In this document: piece by piece, positions 44,505 to 56,163 of the stretch
Position numbering within the stretch: the first letter of the stretch is position 1
Layout: each line of letters begins with the position of its first letter
Assembly: GCF_000143415.4 (NCBI RefSeq)
Contig: NW_003314267.1
Span: forward strand, 3,460,387-3,524,386
DNA: 64,000 nt
Direction: 5' to 3'
From: Selaginella moellendorffii
Taxonomy: Eukaryota; Streptophyta; Lycopodiopsida; Selaginellales; Selaginellaceae
Position numbers and translations under genes: made by a program
Notes under the pieces: generated by a model
Database searches by the model: none
Seen by the model: the letters and a program-made list of their open reading frames with translations, nothing else
What the model was told of the DNA's origin: nothing

Positions 44505-45618
44505 TGTAAGGAACCGACTCCCCGAGATGTCGTAGGCTAAAGGATCTCCGAAAGCATGACCGAAATGACAAAGAGTTCATCGGATGGGACCGAGTCGAAG
44601 ATTGAGTCCAAGACCGACTCTGAGACCGAGTTCGAGATAGAGTCCGGGATCGAGCCCGAAGCCGAATCGGAGACTGAGTTCGAGACAGAGTCCGAGATCC
44701 AAATCAGGTCTGAGACCGAGTCCGAGGTCGAATCCGAAGTCGAGTCCGAGATCGGGTCCAAGATCGAGTCCAAGATCGAGTCCGAGACCGAGTCCGAAGT
44801 CGGGTCTGAGATCGAGTCCGAGATCGAATCTGAGACTAAGTCCAAATACTAATACGGGTCAAGGGGTGAAAGCCCAAAGCATGCGTCTCCCGGGGGGGGG
44901 GGGGCTGTAGGGGGTTCCAAAAGTATAGTAAGGATAGTGAGGTCCAGGAACCAGTCTTGAAGGAACTCTTTAGTGGTGCTTCCAAACTGACTTGACGTTG
45001 AGACTGGGGCCGAGGGGCCTTGGGTGGTGCCGGAGGGGCCACCTAGGGAAGTGCTCAAGAGCAGCTCCCACTCCCGAAAGGGAAACCGACTACAGTGCTC
45101 CCGGCTCATATGGAGTGGTGCCCCACTTGAGTACCTTGTGGCTCATTGGTCCTCGCCCTTCCTAGGGGCTTGGGCCTTCCCTTCAGGATGGAAGTGGGGG
45201 GGTAGAGGTACCCATACTGGGCCGTTAAGCCACAGTGTTTCGCCCCGATGTCCCGAAGCAAGTGTTACACCCAAGGCTTGGGATTTAGAGGGTCCCATAA
45301 TCAAGTCTTGTTGTACCAAGGGGTGTTAGGAACCTGAAGGCTTGGTGTGCTTGGCTGCTTGTGCATGCGGGGAGTGTAGCCAAACTTTAAGTCTAGTCTA
45401 ACCCAGGGAGGGGGATTGGGAGAGACTTGGGAATCCGTAGATGGATGGCTAACACTCCGTTGCTCGTGTAGTGAGTAGCTGAAACCAAGTAGGACCAAGT
45501 AGGAGCTGGTACAATGGGCGAGAACCTTGGCGAGGGAATTTAGCACAAGCTAAGGTAGTGTTGGTCGGATAGACGAGGTAAGCTTGCAAATTGGAAAGGA
45601 AAAATTTGTGGCTTACAC
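44505..45618 (+). repeat. 3' LTR, inner gypsy element
   Basis: 1114 bp, near-identical to 24129-25265. Differences are mostly in the GA-rich 12-mer array (about 44585-44850), the poly-G run and a short deletion near 45010. Confidence 0.95.
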
Positions 45619-47088
45619 CAGGTTCTTCCGCTTCAATAATGAAGTAACGGCAGAATGGTCACCTTCAAGTAACGTCTGAGAACCATGTAGATATGCATGA
45701 ATTTTCTCAAAACCCCAAACTGCAGCAAAACACTCCTTCTCTGTCGTGGAAGAGTTCACCTCTACTAGTTGTAACGTACGGCTTATATATGCAATAGGAT
45801 GATGCTGACCAGGCACACTTGGGCTTTCTTGCATCAACACACCTCCAAGACCAATATCAGAAGCATCTACATGCAAAATAAAAGGTCGAGTGTAGTTAGG
45901 ATATGCCAAAACCGGAGGAATCGTCAACAGCTCTTTGAGATCCACAAACACCCGCTCACAATCTAAAGACCAGATGAAAGATGACGTTGATGACTTCAGC
46001 AACGCTCGCAATGGTGCAGTGCGATCAGAAAGATGATCCACAAAACGACCGAGATACTGCATCTTGCCCAGGAAGTACTGCATATCATTCACACACTTCA
46101 GAGTAGGGAACTTTAGAATGGCTACAAGTTTGTTAGGATCAACTTGCTAACCCTCACGAGAAATACAGTACCCAGGATAAGTTGTGTCCTTGGACCCAAA
46201 CACGCACTTCGACCGCTTCAGCTTTAAACCAATGTCCCATAGTTGATCTAACACTTTACACACATCACGAATGTGCTCCTCCCACATCCCCTCCAAGTGA
46301 ATCAAGACATCATTGATGAAGTCAGCAGTCACCTCTGGCATATCACAAAGAACCTCGTCCATCATCCGCTAGAAAGTTGTTGGAGCATTGTTCAAACCAA
46401 ATGGCATCATCAAGAACTCGTACAAACCAAATGGTGTACGAAAAGCAGTCTTAGGAATATCTTCTTCGGCCATTAGTACTTGCCAGTGTACCCAGAAGCA
46501 AGATCTAGCTTGGTGAACCAACGACTTCGCCCCAGACGATCCAAGAGATCAGCAGTGTGAGGAAGAGGGTACACATCCGGGATCGTCACTTCATTTAACG
46601 GACAATAGTCGATGCAAAAACAAATACTCCCATCAGGCTTCGTCACAAGATGAGGTTCACATGCCCAAGGACTTTGCAACTTCCGACACCCTTCTCCAAC
46701 ATCTCTTTGACATTTGCATGTAAAATCTTGATCTCCTTGGGTGACCAACGATGAATATGAACCTTGATTAGACGAGCATCCCCGGTTGGAATTGGATGAC
46801 ATGTGGCAATCTTGGCCCCAGACAAGAGGTCAAATTCAAAGAGATCAGCATACTCCTTCATGAGCCGGTCAACAGCTGCAACACAAAGATCATCGGAGGG
46901 ATCAGAAAAGGGAAGAGCAGAACAAATGAAAACACAGGAGGAAATAGTGGGGGAACAAAAGTAATGGAAGCAGAGGTAGAAGTAGAGGGACGAAGAGGTA
47001 TGGAAGTGAGAGGAATGGATGAAACATAAGGAAGTATGAAACAAGGGGGAGAAGCCTCAAAGTCACACTTGGCATGATTTCGCTGCAA
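45619..47088 (-). pseudogene. RT and RNase H, outer gypsy element
   Basis: From high to low coordinates: an RT start with LVTKPDGSICFCIDYCPLNE, then KLDLASGY broken by a stop near 46473, then the active-site region near 46165-46365 where FINDVLIHLEG stands for YIDDVLIFSEG. RNase H is in 45613-46092 with LHVDASDIGLGGVL and TTEKECFAAVWG. The frame is cut by the nested element at 45619; its remainder is at 23666-24128. Several stops and the lost YIDD mark it as dead. Confidence 0.85.
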
Positions 47089-47345
47089 TCAATCTATACC
47101 AAGAATGAGGTCAAAAGCTTGACTCGGCACCACCCGCAACGACTGCAACTCAAGCTCGAGATTGCCCACACGCACAACCAGGTCCGCTTCATCTCGTGCA
47201 CACGCATGTGTACGGCCGTTGCCATAAAGAATGAAAACTAAATCTACCGCATGACGCAAGTGTAGACGACAACATGTGGCAACAGGTCGAGCAATAGAAG
47301 ATAAACTCGAACCTGTATCAACCAAATAGAGAGAATAATAGGAGA
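47089..47345 (-). pseudogene. aspartic protease, outer gypsy element
   Basis: The frame starts MVDTGSSLSSIA, the active-site motif of retroviral-type aspartic proteases, and ends SQAFDLILGID, the usual end of the domain. Its length of about 78 residues is normal for this part. The plus-strand relative at 56164-56556 has the same landmarks. Confidence 0.82.
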
Positions 47346-47349
47346 CCTC

Positions 47350-48500
47350 TTGTTATAAAAAGCAGCTTGGAAAATAAACACTGGATGAACCGGTGCCGAG
47401 TGAACCCCTTGATGATACTTCCGAAAGAAAAATAGAGGGGTCACTAATTTATTCGCGCAAGGTCCCTCCGTTACTCATGTACCTCCTTGTTTCCTGGATG
47501 CACCTCGGTGTCCAAACCTTCCACCGCAGTAGCACCAACAGGACGTTGCTGACGCCAAGGTCTCCACCCAGGAAATGGAGGTCGCCAATCCGGAAAGCGC
47601 CGACAACGCTGATAAGTATGACCAACTTCATCACACGCCCAATAACGAACATCACGGCCACGACCACGTCCTCGCCCTTGTCCTTGGACTCGAGTAACAG
47701 CAGCATCAACCTCCATTGGAACAGGACCATCACCCATAGAAAGTGGAGCTAAAGGACGTGCAATGAGAATTAGAAGAGGCGATATCTTGATGCAATTTGG
47801 CATTCGTTTCCAAAGTCTTTTACTTCGTGTGGAGCCAAATATGTCGAAGTGGATCAAGCTAGGAATGTTGTGGTTAGCACTTTGTCAAGATCTTGTCGGA
47901 CTTATGCATGCACTTGTTCCCGCCACCCTTGACGATGGTTTTCGCTTGGCACAACGTTATGCCAACTTAGATGGCCCTTGGCGAAGACGATGCAATTGTT
48001 GGAAGGCATCATCACAATCATTGGCATGTCCGAAGGTGCGTTTGAAGATGTCCGGTAGAACACTCCAATCCCCACGAGTGGCTACACTCAATCCAATGTA
48101 CCACTGCAACGCCGTCCCTTGGAGACACGTGGGGAACTCACGCAAACATTGAGCATCATCCCAAGAATGATATGTGGCAATCACCGTGAAATGATCGAAC
48201 TAATGGTACATATCATCCCCAGGATTCCCACGAAAGAACTCCGGCCAAACGCGAGGATTGGCACCAAGAGCAGGAGGAGTTGGACCACGTGCCATGAATG
48301 CCGCCATCAATTGAGTTTGGTTGTTCAAATGCAAATGCATAGCATCAAGCAATTGAATCAACTGCTGCTCTAGAGTTAAAGGAGGAGATTGCTGATCTGC
48401 TATGAAGATATACGAAAAAGAAAGAGCAAAAGAAGAGAAATGACAAAAAGCTGGAAGGAAATGGTGGATTTAGACAATGCAAAAAGCTAGATCTAAATCA
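47350..48500 (-). pseudogene. gag, outer gypsy element
   Basis: Open pieces at 47957-48184 and 47471-47857 follow the plus-strand relative at 55313-56160. The first has the retrotransposon gag-like 'WDDAQCLREFPTCLQGTALQWY'-type region (shown here in part). The second has an RG-rich stretch and a damaged zinc knuckle (YWACDEVGHTYQRC, lacking the first Cys). Frames are broken by stops. 48500-48636 is leader with a primer-binding-like TTGGTGGAAGTGAGGGG next to the LTR; I cannot name the tRNA. Confidence 0.75.
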
Positions 48501-48636
48501 AAATTCTGAAAGGAAAGAACAAAAGAAAGGAAATGGAAAAAGCTAGATCTAGACGATGCAAAAGTTAGATCTAAACCAAAATCCCAAATCCAAGCACTCC
48601 CCAGGGACAATCAAAGGTGCCCCTCACTTCCACCAA

Positions 48637-48811
48637 TATGAGTGCATGGAATATGGAAAGGGAATACAAAAATGTGCATATCAATTAGCCCAAAAACCCT
48701 AGCTTATATACAGGAGCAAGTGGTCTGGATTGAAACCAATCTGATGGCTACCAAAATCCCACTACGCTAATATTAGTATACGGCATCGTAGTCGTACACT
48801 TGGCCCTCACA
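48637..48811 (-). repeat. 5' LTR of outer gypsy element
   Basis: About 175 bp, near-identical to 22311-22484. The minus-strand start is TGTGAGGGCC and a TATA-like 'tgtatataagc' lies midway. Confidence 0.88.
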
Positions 48812-49400
48812 CTTGCAATTAAATTCAGTTAAATAGTTCATCTTATATCTTCTAACTATAGTGATCTTAGTGGTTCCTATACTACACTTTTAGTTTATTA
48901 AATGATAACTTAATTGGAAGACTCTTTTGTTCTAATATAAGAGTTATTCACTATTAATTTGATATTTCTAAAATATCTTTGTTTATGAATTTAATATTGT
49001 CCATTTTATTGTTCTTGAAGTTTGGGCTAGTATATGCAAACTAGCTTCAACACTTTGTATATATATATGAAATATTTAGTCATAGGATAATTAGAATTGA
49101 CTAATCACATAACCCACTTGTTCCTATTTCCATTAAAAGGGCATAACTCATATTGGCCTGTTTATAGTAATCTATCTAAACTTACTGATGGGTTTAGTTT
49201 ATATATTCAAGAAGGTTGGGCATTTTATCACTTACAAATAAAAATATATCAGCTTTTATAAGTTAGGTGATACCTAGAATAGCAAGGGTGGCTAACTCTA
49301 TTGGTCATTTCCTTGTTGATGATGGTTAAAAGGTGTTTGAGTGCTAGCATATTTTATGTAAATAGAGATAGTTTTTTAACTCAATTAAGTTGGTACAAGT
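48812..49400 (+). repeat. LARD-like interior, target of the nest
   Basis: It continues the repeat interrupted at 22310 and matches 13310-13920 in order, for example 'aatagcaagggtggctaa'. Non-coding. Confidence 0.65.
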
Positions 49401-50140
49401 CTCAATGTCTTCATTGACCATTGACTAATAATCCATATTGAGATAAGAAGAATCAACACCTTCATTTCCACTTTTAATTTTATAGGTAAGAATATATCTT
49501 TTTCAAAGGTAAATAATATTTTTAAGGAGCCACTAATCAATAAGAATTGAATTGATGCCATTTACTTTGATACCATATGTAATGTATTCTATCACTTTCC
49601 CTTTAATCAACTGAAAAACGAGCAATACTTTATAAAAGAGTCTTTAGTGGTTATTTTATCCCTATATATCATCTAATGTTCTAAGGATTCATGATGACGG
49701 TATATTGAAATCTCATCCCAAAGAAATAATAGTACAGAGTGATATTAAAATAGTCTTAGAGCATCCATAATACTTGGTTTAACAACAATATTTGAATCTC
49801 CTCATCTTTCAACTTTATGTTTGCTATATTTTTTCACTTTTTCTTCATTGTCCTAGTGGTTGCAATTCCCAGATTGCTCACCCTTCTGCAAGGCACCTAG
49901 ATGTGGGAATTTAATCATTGTATCAGGTGAGTCTTCCCTACAATCTTAATATAGGAGATGTAGTAGGAATTGATACGTTGATAATGAAGTGGAAGAAAGT
50001 TAATTGCATCCTACTCCAGCCTGTGGATGGGCTTGATTGATTTTATTTATTTAGTATTTGGATATATTAACTATATTACTAAATCAGGCTAGAATATACT
50101 TGGATTTTTTTGTGGGTTTTCAAAAAAATGAATTAATAGT
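49401..50140 (-). repeat. decayed TRIM copy, then unassigned AT-rich sequence
   Basis: 49400-49720 follows the TRIM interior and one terminal repeat (14920-15642 family) in the same orientation, with many changes. 49720-50140 shows nothing I can name. Confidence 0.5.
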
Positions 50141-50148
50141 TTTAGGTA

Positions 50149-51027
50149 CTACTTTAAACATTTTTTATGATTATTAGTTTTTGTATCCCATATTACATTA
50201 TGAGGTGTAACTGAATTATATATTACAAAGTTACAGTCGTTCTGCATAATAGAATATGTGAAAATAAAACAATTTACACAATAATATCCTATTGACCATA
50301 AAACTTCTTTTTTTTCAGAATATAATACAGAATTTCCATCAATTTGAGTTTTCCAATAACATAACTCAAAGTAATCTTCAGAATTATTAGATTTCCATAA
50401 GAGATTTGTACCAGAATAAAGGGAAGCCTTACAATTTGATTCAATAAAAAATATATTTTTACCATTTGAAGAAATTAACATTTGTCCCTTAAAAAGTATA
50501 TCATTATCAAAACCAGCATTTAAAGTATTTTTTGCAATATAACATTTATTTGGCAGTGACATCTTATAAATATATGTGTTAAAATTATTCATAGATATCG
50601 TATGATTGTTACTGAACCATAAAAGAAAATTATATTCAAGTATATATTTCTTACCCACAATTTTACAAGACTTTGAGCCTGTTTCAATCATAAGTCTTTT
50701 ATTTAGATTTAAGTGGTCTCCAAAACCTTTTTTGAGTACCAAACCAACAACAGTATGACTTTCTTGTAAACATGTTGATGGTATTAAATCAATTCTTTGA
50801 ATTTTCACTGCAACAGCTCCTCTGTCAAAATCTACATAGGTAAGATCATTATAATTTGGGGGATAATCAGTATATGTATGAATTCTTTTGATAAGTTTCT
50901 GAAAACCATTTTTTATAATAAGATTCATCTCACTTTCGTAAAATGTATTATTTTCTCCCCATTCAATATATCCTATACAATAAATATTACTAACAAAAAA
51001 TATTAGGAAATTACAAATAAAAATCAT
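50149..51027 (-). CDS. secreted GNA-type (bulb lectin) domain protein
   Basis: The intact 292-codon frame starts at ATG 51025-51027. Residues 1-19 are hydrophobic with a Cys (IFICNFLIFFVSNIYCIG), a plausible signal peptide. Residues 20 to about 165 are unrecognised. The C-terminal part has GNA-lectin-like repeats: LFKGQMLISSNGKNIFF, CKASLYSG...LLWKS, IDGNSVLYSEKKEVLWS and QNDCNFVIYN...VIWDT. The last keeps most of the mannose-binding QxDxNxVxY signature (Q-D-N-V/F-Y), the others only partly. GNA lectins bind mannose glycans and are often extracellular defence proteins. The frame is very AT-rich, like its surroundings. It lies about 500 bp from a Helentron helicase remnant on the same strand and may be captured cargo. 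Confidence 0.65.
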   Translation of the reverse strand: MIFICNFLIFFVSNIYCIGYIEWGENNTFYESEMNLIIKNGFQKLIKRIHTYTDYPPNYNDLTYVDFDRGAVAVKIQRIDLIPSTCLQESHTVVGLVLKKGFGDHLNLNKRLMIETGSKSCKIVGKKYILEYNFLLWFSNNHTISMNNFNTYIYKMSLPNKCYIAKNTLNAGFDNDILFKGQMLISSNGKNIFFIESNCKASLYSGTNLLWKSNNSEDYFELCYWKTQIDGNSVLYSEKKEVLWSIGYYCVNCFIFTYSIMQNDCNFVIYNSVTPHNVIWDTKTNNHKKCLK

Positions 51028-51534
51028 TAATACACTAAAATAAAATTTTAAACTATTTATAGTATCATTTCTTCTTTATTATGCATACATGTGTCTTTAT
51101 AGAATATATAGTTAAATAAAATTGTTGTGCGTTGCGTGGCAGCAACGCTTGGTTTGCTTTTGTTTTTAAATATTTTTTATTATGATATATAATTTGTTAT
51201 GATTTGTCCAATATGCAATTCCTGATATTTTATATATTATATCTTTCCATATATGATCTGTTAATTTTGTATTACGTGTATTGTGTTTTATTATTTGTAT
51301 TTATCCTTCTTTCTCCATTATTGTTTGAAGTGGTTTTGCTTCTTCTTTTTGGTAGTCAATATTAAAATATTTTGTAATTATTACTGGTTTTTATTATCTA
51401 TTTTCTGTATATATTTTTGTAGTCTTTTAATGAATATTTTTATATTTGTTCCAGGTTTTCTGTGTAAATTTATTATCTATAATTTTTTTAATTTTTTCTA
51501 GTGATACATATGACATTGCCATTGTTTCTGTTTT
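51028..51534. other. AT-rich spacer, no gene seen
   Basis: Very AT-rich. The Phe/Tyr-rich open frame at 51283-51501 reflects composition only. Confidence 0.4.
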
Positions 51535-52860
51535 TCAATGTTCTACTATTTCTGATTTGTAGTCATTTGTATCCAATATTGCTACATGTGGGGGTTGTTC
51601 ATGTATATATGATTTATATTTAATAAAATATACATCCTCATGTTTTTGTGCTCTTACTTCTTGCATACATATTATATCTGATGTTAATAATTGTGAATCA
51701 CTCTTTATATCTTCTTGATGTGCACTAATAGATCTTGTATTTAGAACTTGTATAATTGCTTGGTTAGCCATTTTTTCTTCTTGTAAATCTATTAAATCAA
51801 TTTGCCATGATGCTTCTGTTGTCATTCTTATTATTTCTTTAGCTGCATCTTTATTGATTTTAATATGTTTATGTTCAATTGGTCTATATAAATGTATACC
51901 TTTTAGTGTTTGTGCTCTTGATAATTCTTGTTCTAGATATTTTGTCATATCCTAATTGCATAACTATTGATCCTTGTGCTCTATGTATTGTTCTTCCTGC
52001 AATGGTTGTAATGGAAATTAGGTTCTACTTATAACATAATTTTTATTTTTAGTAATATTTATTATTCTTGTTATTTTTTTCATTGGTGTCCAGTTTTTTT
52101 CATTATTTTTCTTTATTGTTATGTTTTCTTTAGCTCTTGTATTTTCACCTGTTTTTATATTTGGGAATTCTATCCACATTATTTGTTCTTCTTCAATCTG
52201 GGTTACATCTTGTAATACTCCATCTGCTCCATTTATTAATACATCTTCTATTGCTATATTTTGTGTTATTTCAATTGCTATTTTCTTTTAAAATGTAATA
52301 TTTTATATAGTCCTTGTGTTTTTCTTGTGTGATCTGGCAACGTGAAATGTGTAGGACAGGAATTTCCATATTTGTCTTGTGCTTCTATAATTATATCTTT
52401 ACCTTGTATGTGTTGTATTATTTTTTTTATTATGTTCTCTTACTTGTTCATTAGTTGCAAATATAGAATAATATTCAGTGTTATATGTATCTGTAGTGAC
52501 TTGTTTATTCTAGCACTTTATCTATTTGTTCTCCTATTTTAAATCTTTTATAAAGAGTATATAATCTTTTTGCCTCATTATTTCAGTAAGTTCATAGATT
52601 TTAAAATTATTTTTCCATGGGTTGTGTCTTTAGAAGTGAGGCCATGGTGCATTTTTATAAACTTCATTGAGCTTCTGAATTTTGTTTGAATCAACTAGTG
52701 GCAAAAATAAAGTACCTCCAAATGTTGCTAAATCACCTGATACACTCATGATTTTCATAATATTAAAAAATAAAAACTTTGGCATATATCCAGCATATAA
52801 ATCTGGTACAATATGATGATACTGCTCTTCATGCTCCAGATGCATATAGAGCTGTGAAAA
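51535..52860 (-). pseudogene. Helentron/Helitron2-type helicase with endonuclease-like tail, decayed
   Basis: Pieces in order from high to low: a segment with PWPHF, then PWKNNFKIYELTEIMRQ near 52560-52640 (helicase core), then 'MWIEFPNIKTGENTRAKE' with WTPMKKI near 52040-52180. Next comes the PIF1-type ending LEQELSRAQTLKGIHLY near 51890-51940, followed by NTRSISAHQEDIKSDSQLL and SDIICMQEV near 51640-51750. The last part is the start of an apurinic-endonuclease-like domain found fused to Helentron helicases. Stops and frameshifts separate the pieces. Rolling-circle elements of this kind often carry host gene pieces. Confidence 0.65.
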
Positions 52861-53600
52861 ATATCTTAGAAATAGAAAATTAATTAGGAAAAAACATTAC
52901 CATAGTTACATCCAAAGGATTATCAGAAAAAGCAATCTTTATTTTAGGAAAAACACTAGTGTTGATTACAACAGCATGTATAGCTTGTGGATAAACTCTA
53001 GTAGCCATTAAAGAGTTGTGGATAAACTCTAGTTGGCTGTAATCTTAGTTTAACATCAAAATCATCTATAATTTGAATGATAGAAGAATCTGTAATATAA
53101 AGAACTTTTTCTGAAATTCCATGGTGGTAAACTGGGTTTTTCTGTTGTTCAATCCATCTGAAGTGAGAGAATTAAAATCTTGTTAATTTTTTTCTTAAAT
53201 TACAAATCTTGTAAGTGAGAAATATTTGCCAACCATAAATTTATTATATAATCGCACACACATGGATGAATCGCTATATATAGTTAAAGTTTGCAAGCCA
53301 TGCATATCTGTACAATCCATTATATAAGTTAAGTATTTTGCACTTCATAGAGTGTTCTTTGCAAGATGAAGTTTATAAGTTTCATACCTAGGCAAAAAGC
53401 AAATCAAAACTACAAAAAAAAAAGGATTTCAAAACCATACGTAGATAAAATCTTCAACTCAAGAATCTTGGTTGAATTTGCTTTTTCAAAGACAAGTGAT
53501 GCAATAGTGGCTTTTAGGATGGTCAACTTTGTCCTCTTTGCTTGTGAAATTACAAAACCAAAAAGAAATAAATCAAGAAATACTAAAGAATAAAGAGAAA
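52861..53600. other. AT-rich stretch, no gene supported
   Basis: The 75-codon frame at 53366-53593 is Lys-rich and has no recognisable pattern. A near-duplicate 'gtggataaactctagt' occurs at about 52988-53003 and 53020-53035. Confidence 0.35.
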
Positions 53601-53639
53601 AACCAAACCTTCATAAGAATTTGTTTCTGTTGACATATC

Positions 53640-53830
53640 CTCAACGGGTGATGACTGAACAATATCCATAGCACAATCCTTTTCATGCACTGACTCTCCT
53701 CATTGTAAACATCCTTGCCAAATACTTCTCATCATCGTCCAAGCTGAAGCTAGAAGCAACATGACTCCACTCCTCGGCTGCTACAATCTCCCTCCGTCTG
53801 TCGCTTTAAAAAAGAGGAAGGAATAGGAAT
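53640..53830 (-). pseudogene. possible captured gene fragment
   Basis: The minus strand reads an open, coding-like stretch of about 40 codons (REIVAAEEWSHVASSF then LDDDEKYLARMF). Codon use differs from the AT-rich surroundings. I do not recognise the protein. Its position close to a Helentron remnant makes gene capture possible. Confidence 0.35.
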
Positions 53831-54129
53831 AGAAAGATTGTCATTTGCGTGGACTCAAGCATCCAAGTCAAAGCCCAGCATTAATGTCATGGTTTCCTCC
53901 AAAACTCAAGGTTTGGTCACTATCCATCAATTGAGCCTCAATTTGCTCTTCCCAACAACTCCTTTTTGAAAAGACTCTCCCTCCTCCATTGATCTTTGTT
54001 TTCTACCCACTGCCCACTTGCAGCCATATGGAGGAAGATCTAAGCTCCATACATGGATGTGTTCTAGGTTGATTGATTGATTCTGGGCAATCAATCAGTA
54101 CTACTGTGGTGGGTTTCTGATCCTGGATC

Positions 54130-54525
54130 GTGGCTCTCAACTCAAACCTCCAGGGAGAGGCAATCCTCAATCAATTCACTAGTTCAAATATGATTTTCTT
54201 GACGCTTCCCAGGGACAAGAGCAATCCATTGGAGCCAGTGGAGAACATGGTGGCCAGGAATAACAATAGCATCGTGATTGATCTCAAGGGGGCCTTGTTC
54301 AAATCCTTGAGCTGGTTTCAATACTTCATGCTTGTCACAATTGAGGCTGGGAGTCCCCCTATGAGCGCTCCTCCTCTTTTTCATTCTTCCCTTCACGTAG
54401 ATCACTGGCTGCTTTGTCCATCCAGCCCTGGAGCTCCAGATTCTCTGCTTTATGGTGGTGGCTGGATTGAGGGCCTTGGTAGTGGAACTTTGAGAGCTCT
54501 CTTGCAATTGCCATTCTGGACATAG
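54130..54525 (+). CDS. hypothetical ORF, 131 codons
   Basis: An ATG-started open frame in a segment of higher GC than its flanks. It encodes a mixed sequence with FFTLP-like hydrophobic stretches and a Gly/Pro-rich end, and no domain I can name. The opposite strand is also partly open. It could be a captured host fragment or chance. Confidence 0.25.
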   Translation: MALNSNLQGEAILNQFTSSNMIFLTLPRDKSNPLEPVENMVARNNNSIVIDLKGALFKSLSWFQYFMLVTIEAGSPPMSAPPLFHSSLHVDHWLLCPSSPGAPDSLLYGGGWIEGLGSGTLRALLQLPFWT

Positions 54526-55312
54526 AACCTAACCAATGCACTTTACATTACATGGTTTCTTTGGCTCATGCTCCAAAAACCACACATGCTCATGATGATA
54601 TAAAGTGGTTAGAAAAGTTTATAAATTATAAATATGAAATTAATCTAAATGAATAACCACCATTGGATGACAAAATATCATAGAATATTCAAGCATATTC
54701 TAAGTATATTCATTACCATCCCAGTCCCCCTACAGGTTTGCTTAAGCAAACCAAAAAGATAGAGTTATTGATTACAACACTTGGTTTACTTCTGAAATTT
54801 ATAAATTCTTTTATATAAATAGTGATCCAAAATCCTTATTTCTAAATTTTGTAGACTTTGTGAGGTCCAAGTGTACAGCTATGATGCCATATACTAATAT
54901 TAGCATAATGAGATTTTGGTAGCGGTCAGATTGGTTTCAATCTAGACCACTTGCTATTATATATAAAATTGGTATGCATATTTTCTATATTCCCTTTTCA
55001 TATCCCATGCCCTCACATTGGTGGAAATAAAGGGCACCTTTGATTGTCCCTAAAGAGTGTTTGGATTTGGGATTTTTGTTTAAATCTAACTTTTGCATCG
55101 TCTAGATTTAGCTTTTTCCATTTCCTTCCTTTTATTTTTTCCTTTTGGGATTTTGGTTTAGATATAGCTTTTCCATTATCTAGATCTCCCTTTCCTTCTA
55201 ACTTTTTTCATTTCTCTTCTTTTACTCTTTCTTTTTCATTCATTTTCATGGCAGAGTAATAGTCTCCTTCTTTGACTTTAGAGTAACAGTTGGTGCAATT
55301 ACTTAATGCTAT

Positions 55313-56160
55313 GTGATTGCAATTGAACAACTAAACTCAATTGATGGTGGCATTTATAGCACGTGGTATAGCTTTTTCTCTGCTCTTGGTGCCAATCCTT
55401 GCGTTCGGCCGGAGTTCTTTTGTGGGAATTCTAGGGATGATGTGTACCATTGGTTTGATCACTTCATAGTGATTGCCACATATCATTCTTGGGATGATGT
55501 TCGAAGTTTGTGTGAGTTTCCCACGTGTTTCCAAGGGACGATGCTGTAGTGGTACAATGGTTTAAGCGCAACCACTTATAGGGATTAAAGAATTCTCTCT
55601 GACATCTTCAAACGCATATTCAAATATGCTAATGATTGTGATAATGCCTTCCAACAATTGCATCGTCTTTGTCAAGGGCCATCTAAGTCGGTGATGCAAT
55701 TTAGCGTTTGTTTTCGAAGCCTCTTGCTTCGTGTGAAGCCAAATATGTCGGAGTGGATCAAGCTGGGAATGTTGTGATCAACACTTCGTTAAAATCTTGT
55801 CGGACTTGTGCATACACTTGCTCTAGCCACCCTTAATGATGCCTTTTGCTTGGCACAACGTTATGAAATGTTATCTCTTCCACTTCTTGCTGCATGTCCT
55901 TTAGCTCCACTTCCTGTGGGAGATGGTTCTGTTCCAATGGAGGTTAATGTTGCTGCTACTTGAGTTCAAGGACCAAGGCAAGGATGTGGTTGTGGCCATG
56001 ATGTTTGTTATTGGGCGTGTGATGAAATTGGTCACACTTATCAGTGTTATCAGCATTTTCTAGATTGACAGTCTGGGTAGAGACCTTAGCATCAATAACA
56101 TCCTGTTAGTGCTGCTGCAATAGAAGGTTTGAACACCAAGATGCATCCGGGAAATGAGGA
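55313..56160 (+). pseudogene. gag of decayed short-LTR gypsy
   Basis: The first open piece (55313-55549) shows ATYHSWDDVRSLCEFP, matching the gag of the outer element. The rest is broken by stops but follows the same order, including the damaged zinc-knuckle area near 56005-56060. Confidence 0.75.
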
Positions 56161-56163
56161 GTT

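Larger units (their letters stand above)
24129..45618 (+). mobile_element. inner gypsy element with ~1.1-kb LTRs, target duplication CCAGG
   Basis: The 5' LTR is 24129-25265 and the 3' LTR 44505-45618; both start TGTAAGGAACC and end GGCTTACA. CCAGG lies on both sides (24124-24128 and 45619-45623). A primer-binding-like TGGTATTGAAGCC starts at 25269, resembling the site for initiator tRNA-Met with changes. Order: gag with zinc knuckle, protease, RT, RNase H, [14-kb DNA transposon], integrase, chromodomain-like tail. Without the insertion it is about 7.5 kb. A decayed relative is at 7936-12190. Frames are broken by several stops and YIDN replaces YIDD, so this copy is dead. Confidence 0.95.
22311..48811 (-). 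mobile_element. outer gypsy element with ~175-bp LTRs, split by a nest
   Basis: LTRs at 22311-22484 and 48637-48811 (TGTGAG...CTCACA type) bound a minus-strand Ty3/gypsy element whose genes read gag, protease, RT, RNase H, integrase from high to low coordinates. It is split inside the RNase H/connection region by the gypsy element at 24129-45618. CTTG (possibly ACTTG with a shared A) flanks both ends, and the uninterrupted site can be read from the homologous repeat at 13290-13330. Without the nest the element is about 5.0 kb. Coding frames contain stops, so it is inactive. Confidence 0.87.

Noticed and set aside
50149-53600. AT-rich lectin and helicase block as foreign contamination
   Set aside because: Composition is similar to other old repeats in the window and the sequence runs on into plant-type repeats on both sides, although horizontal origin cannot be excluded.
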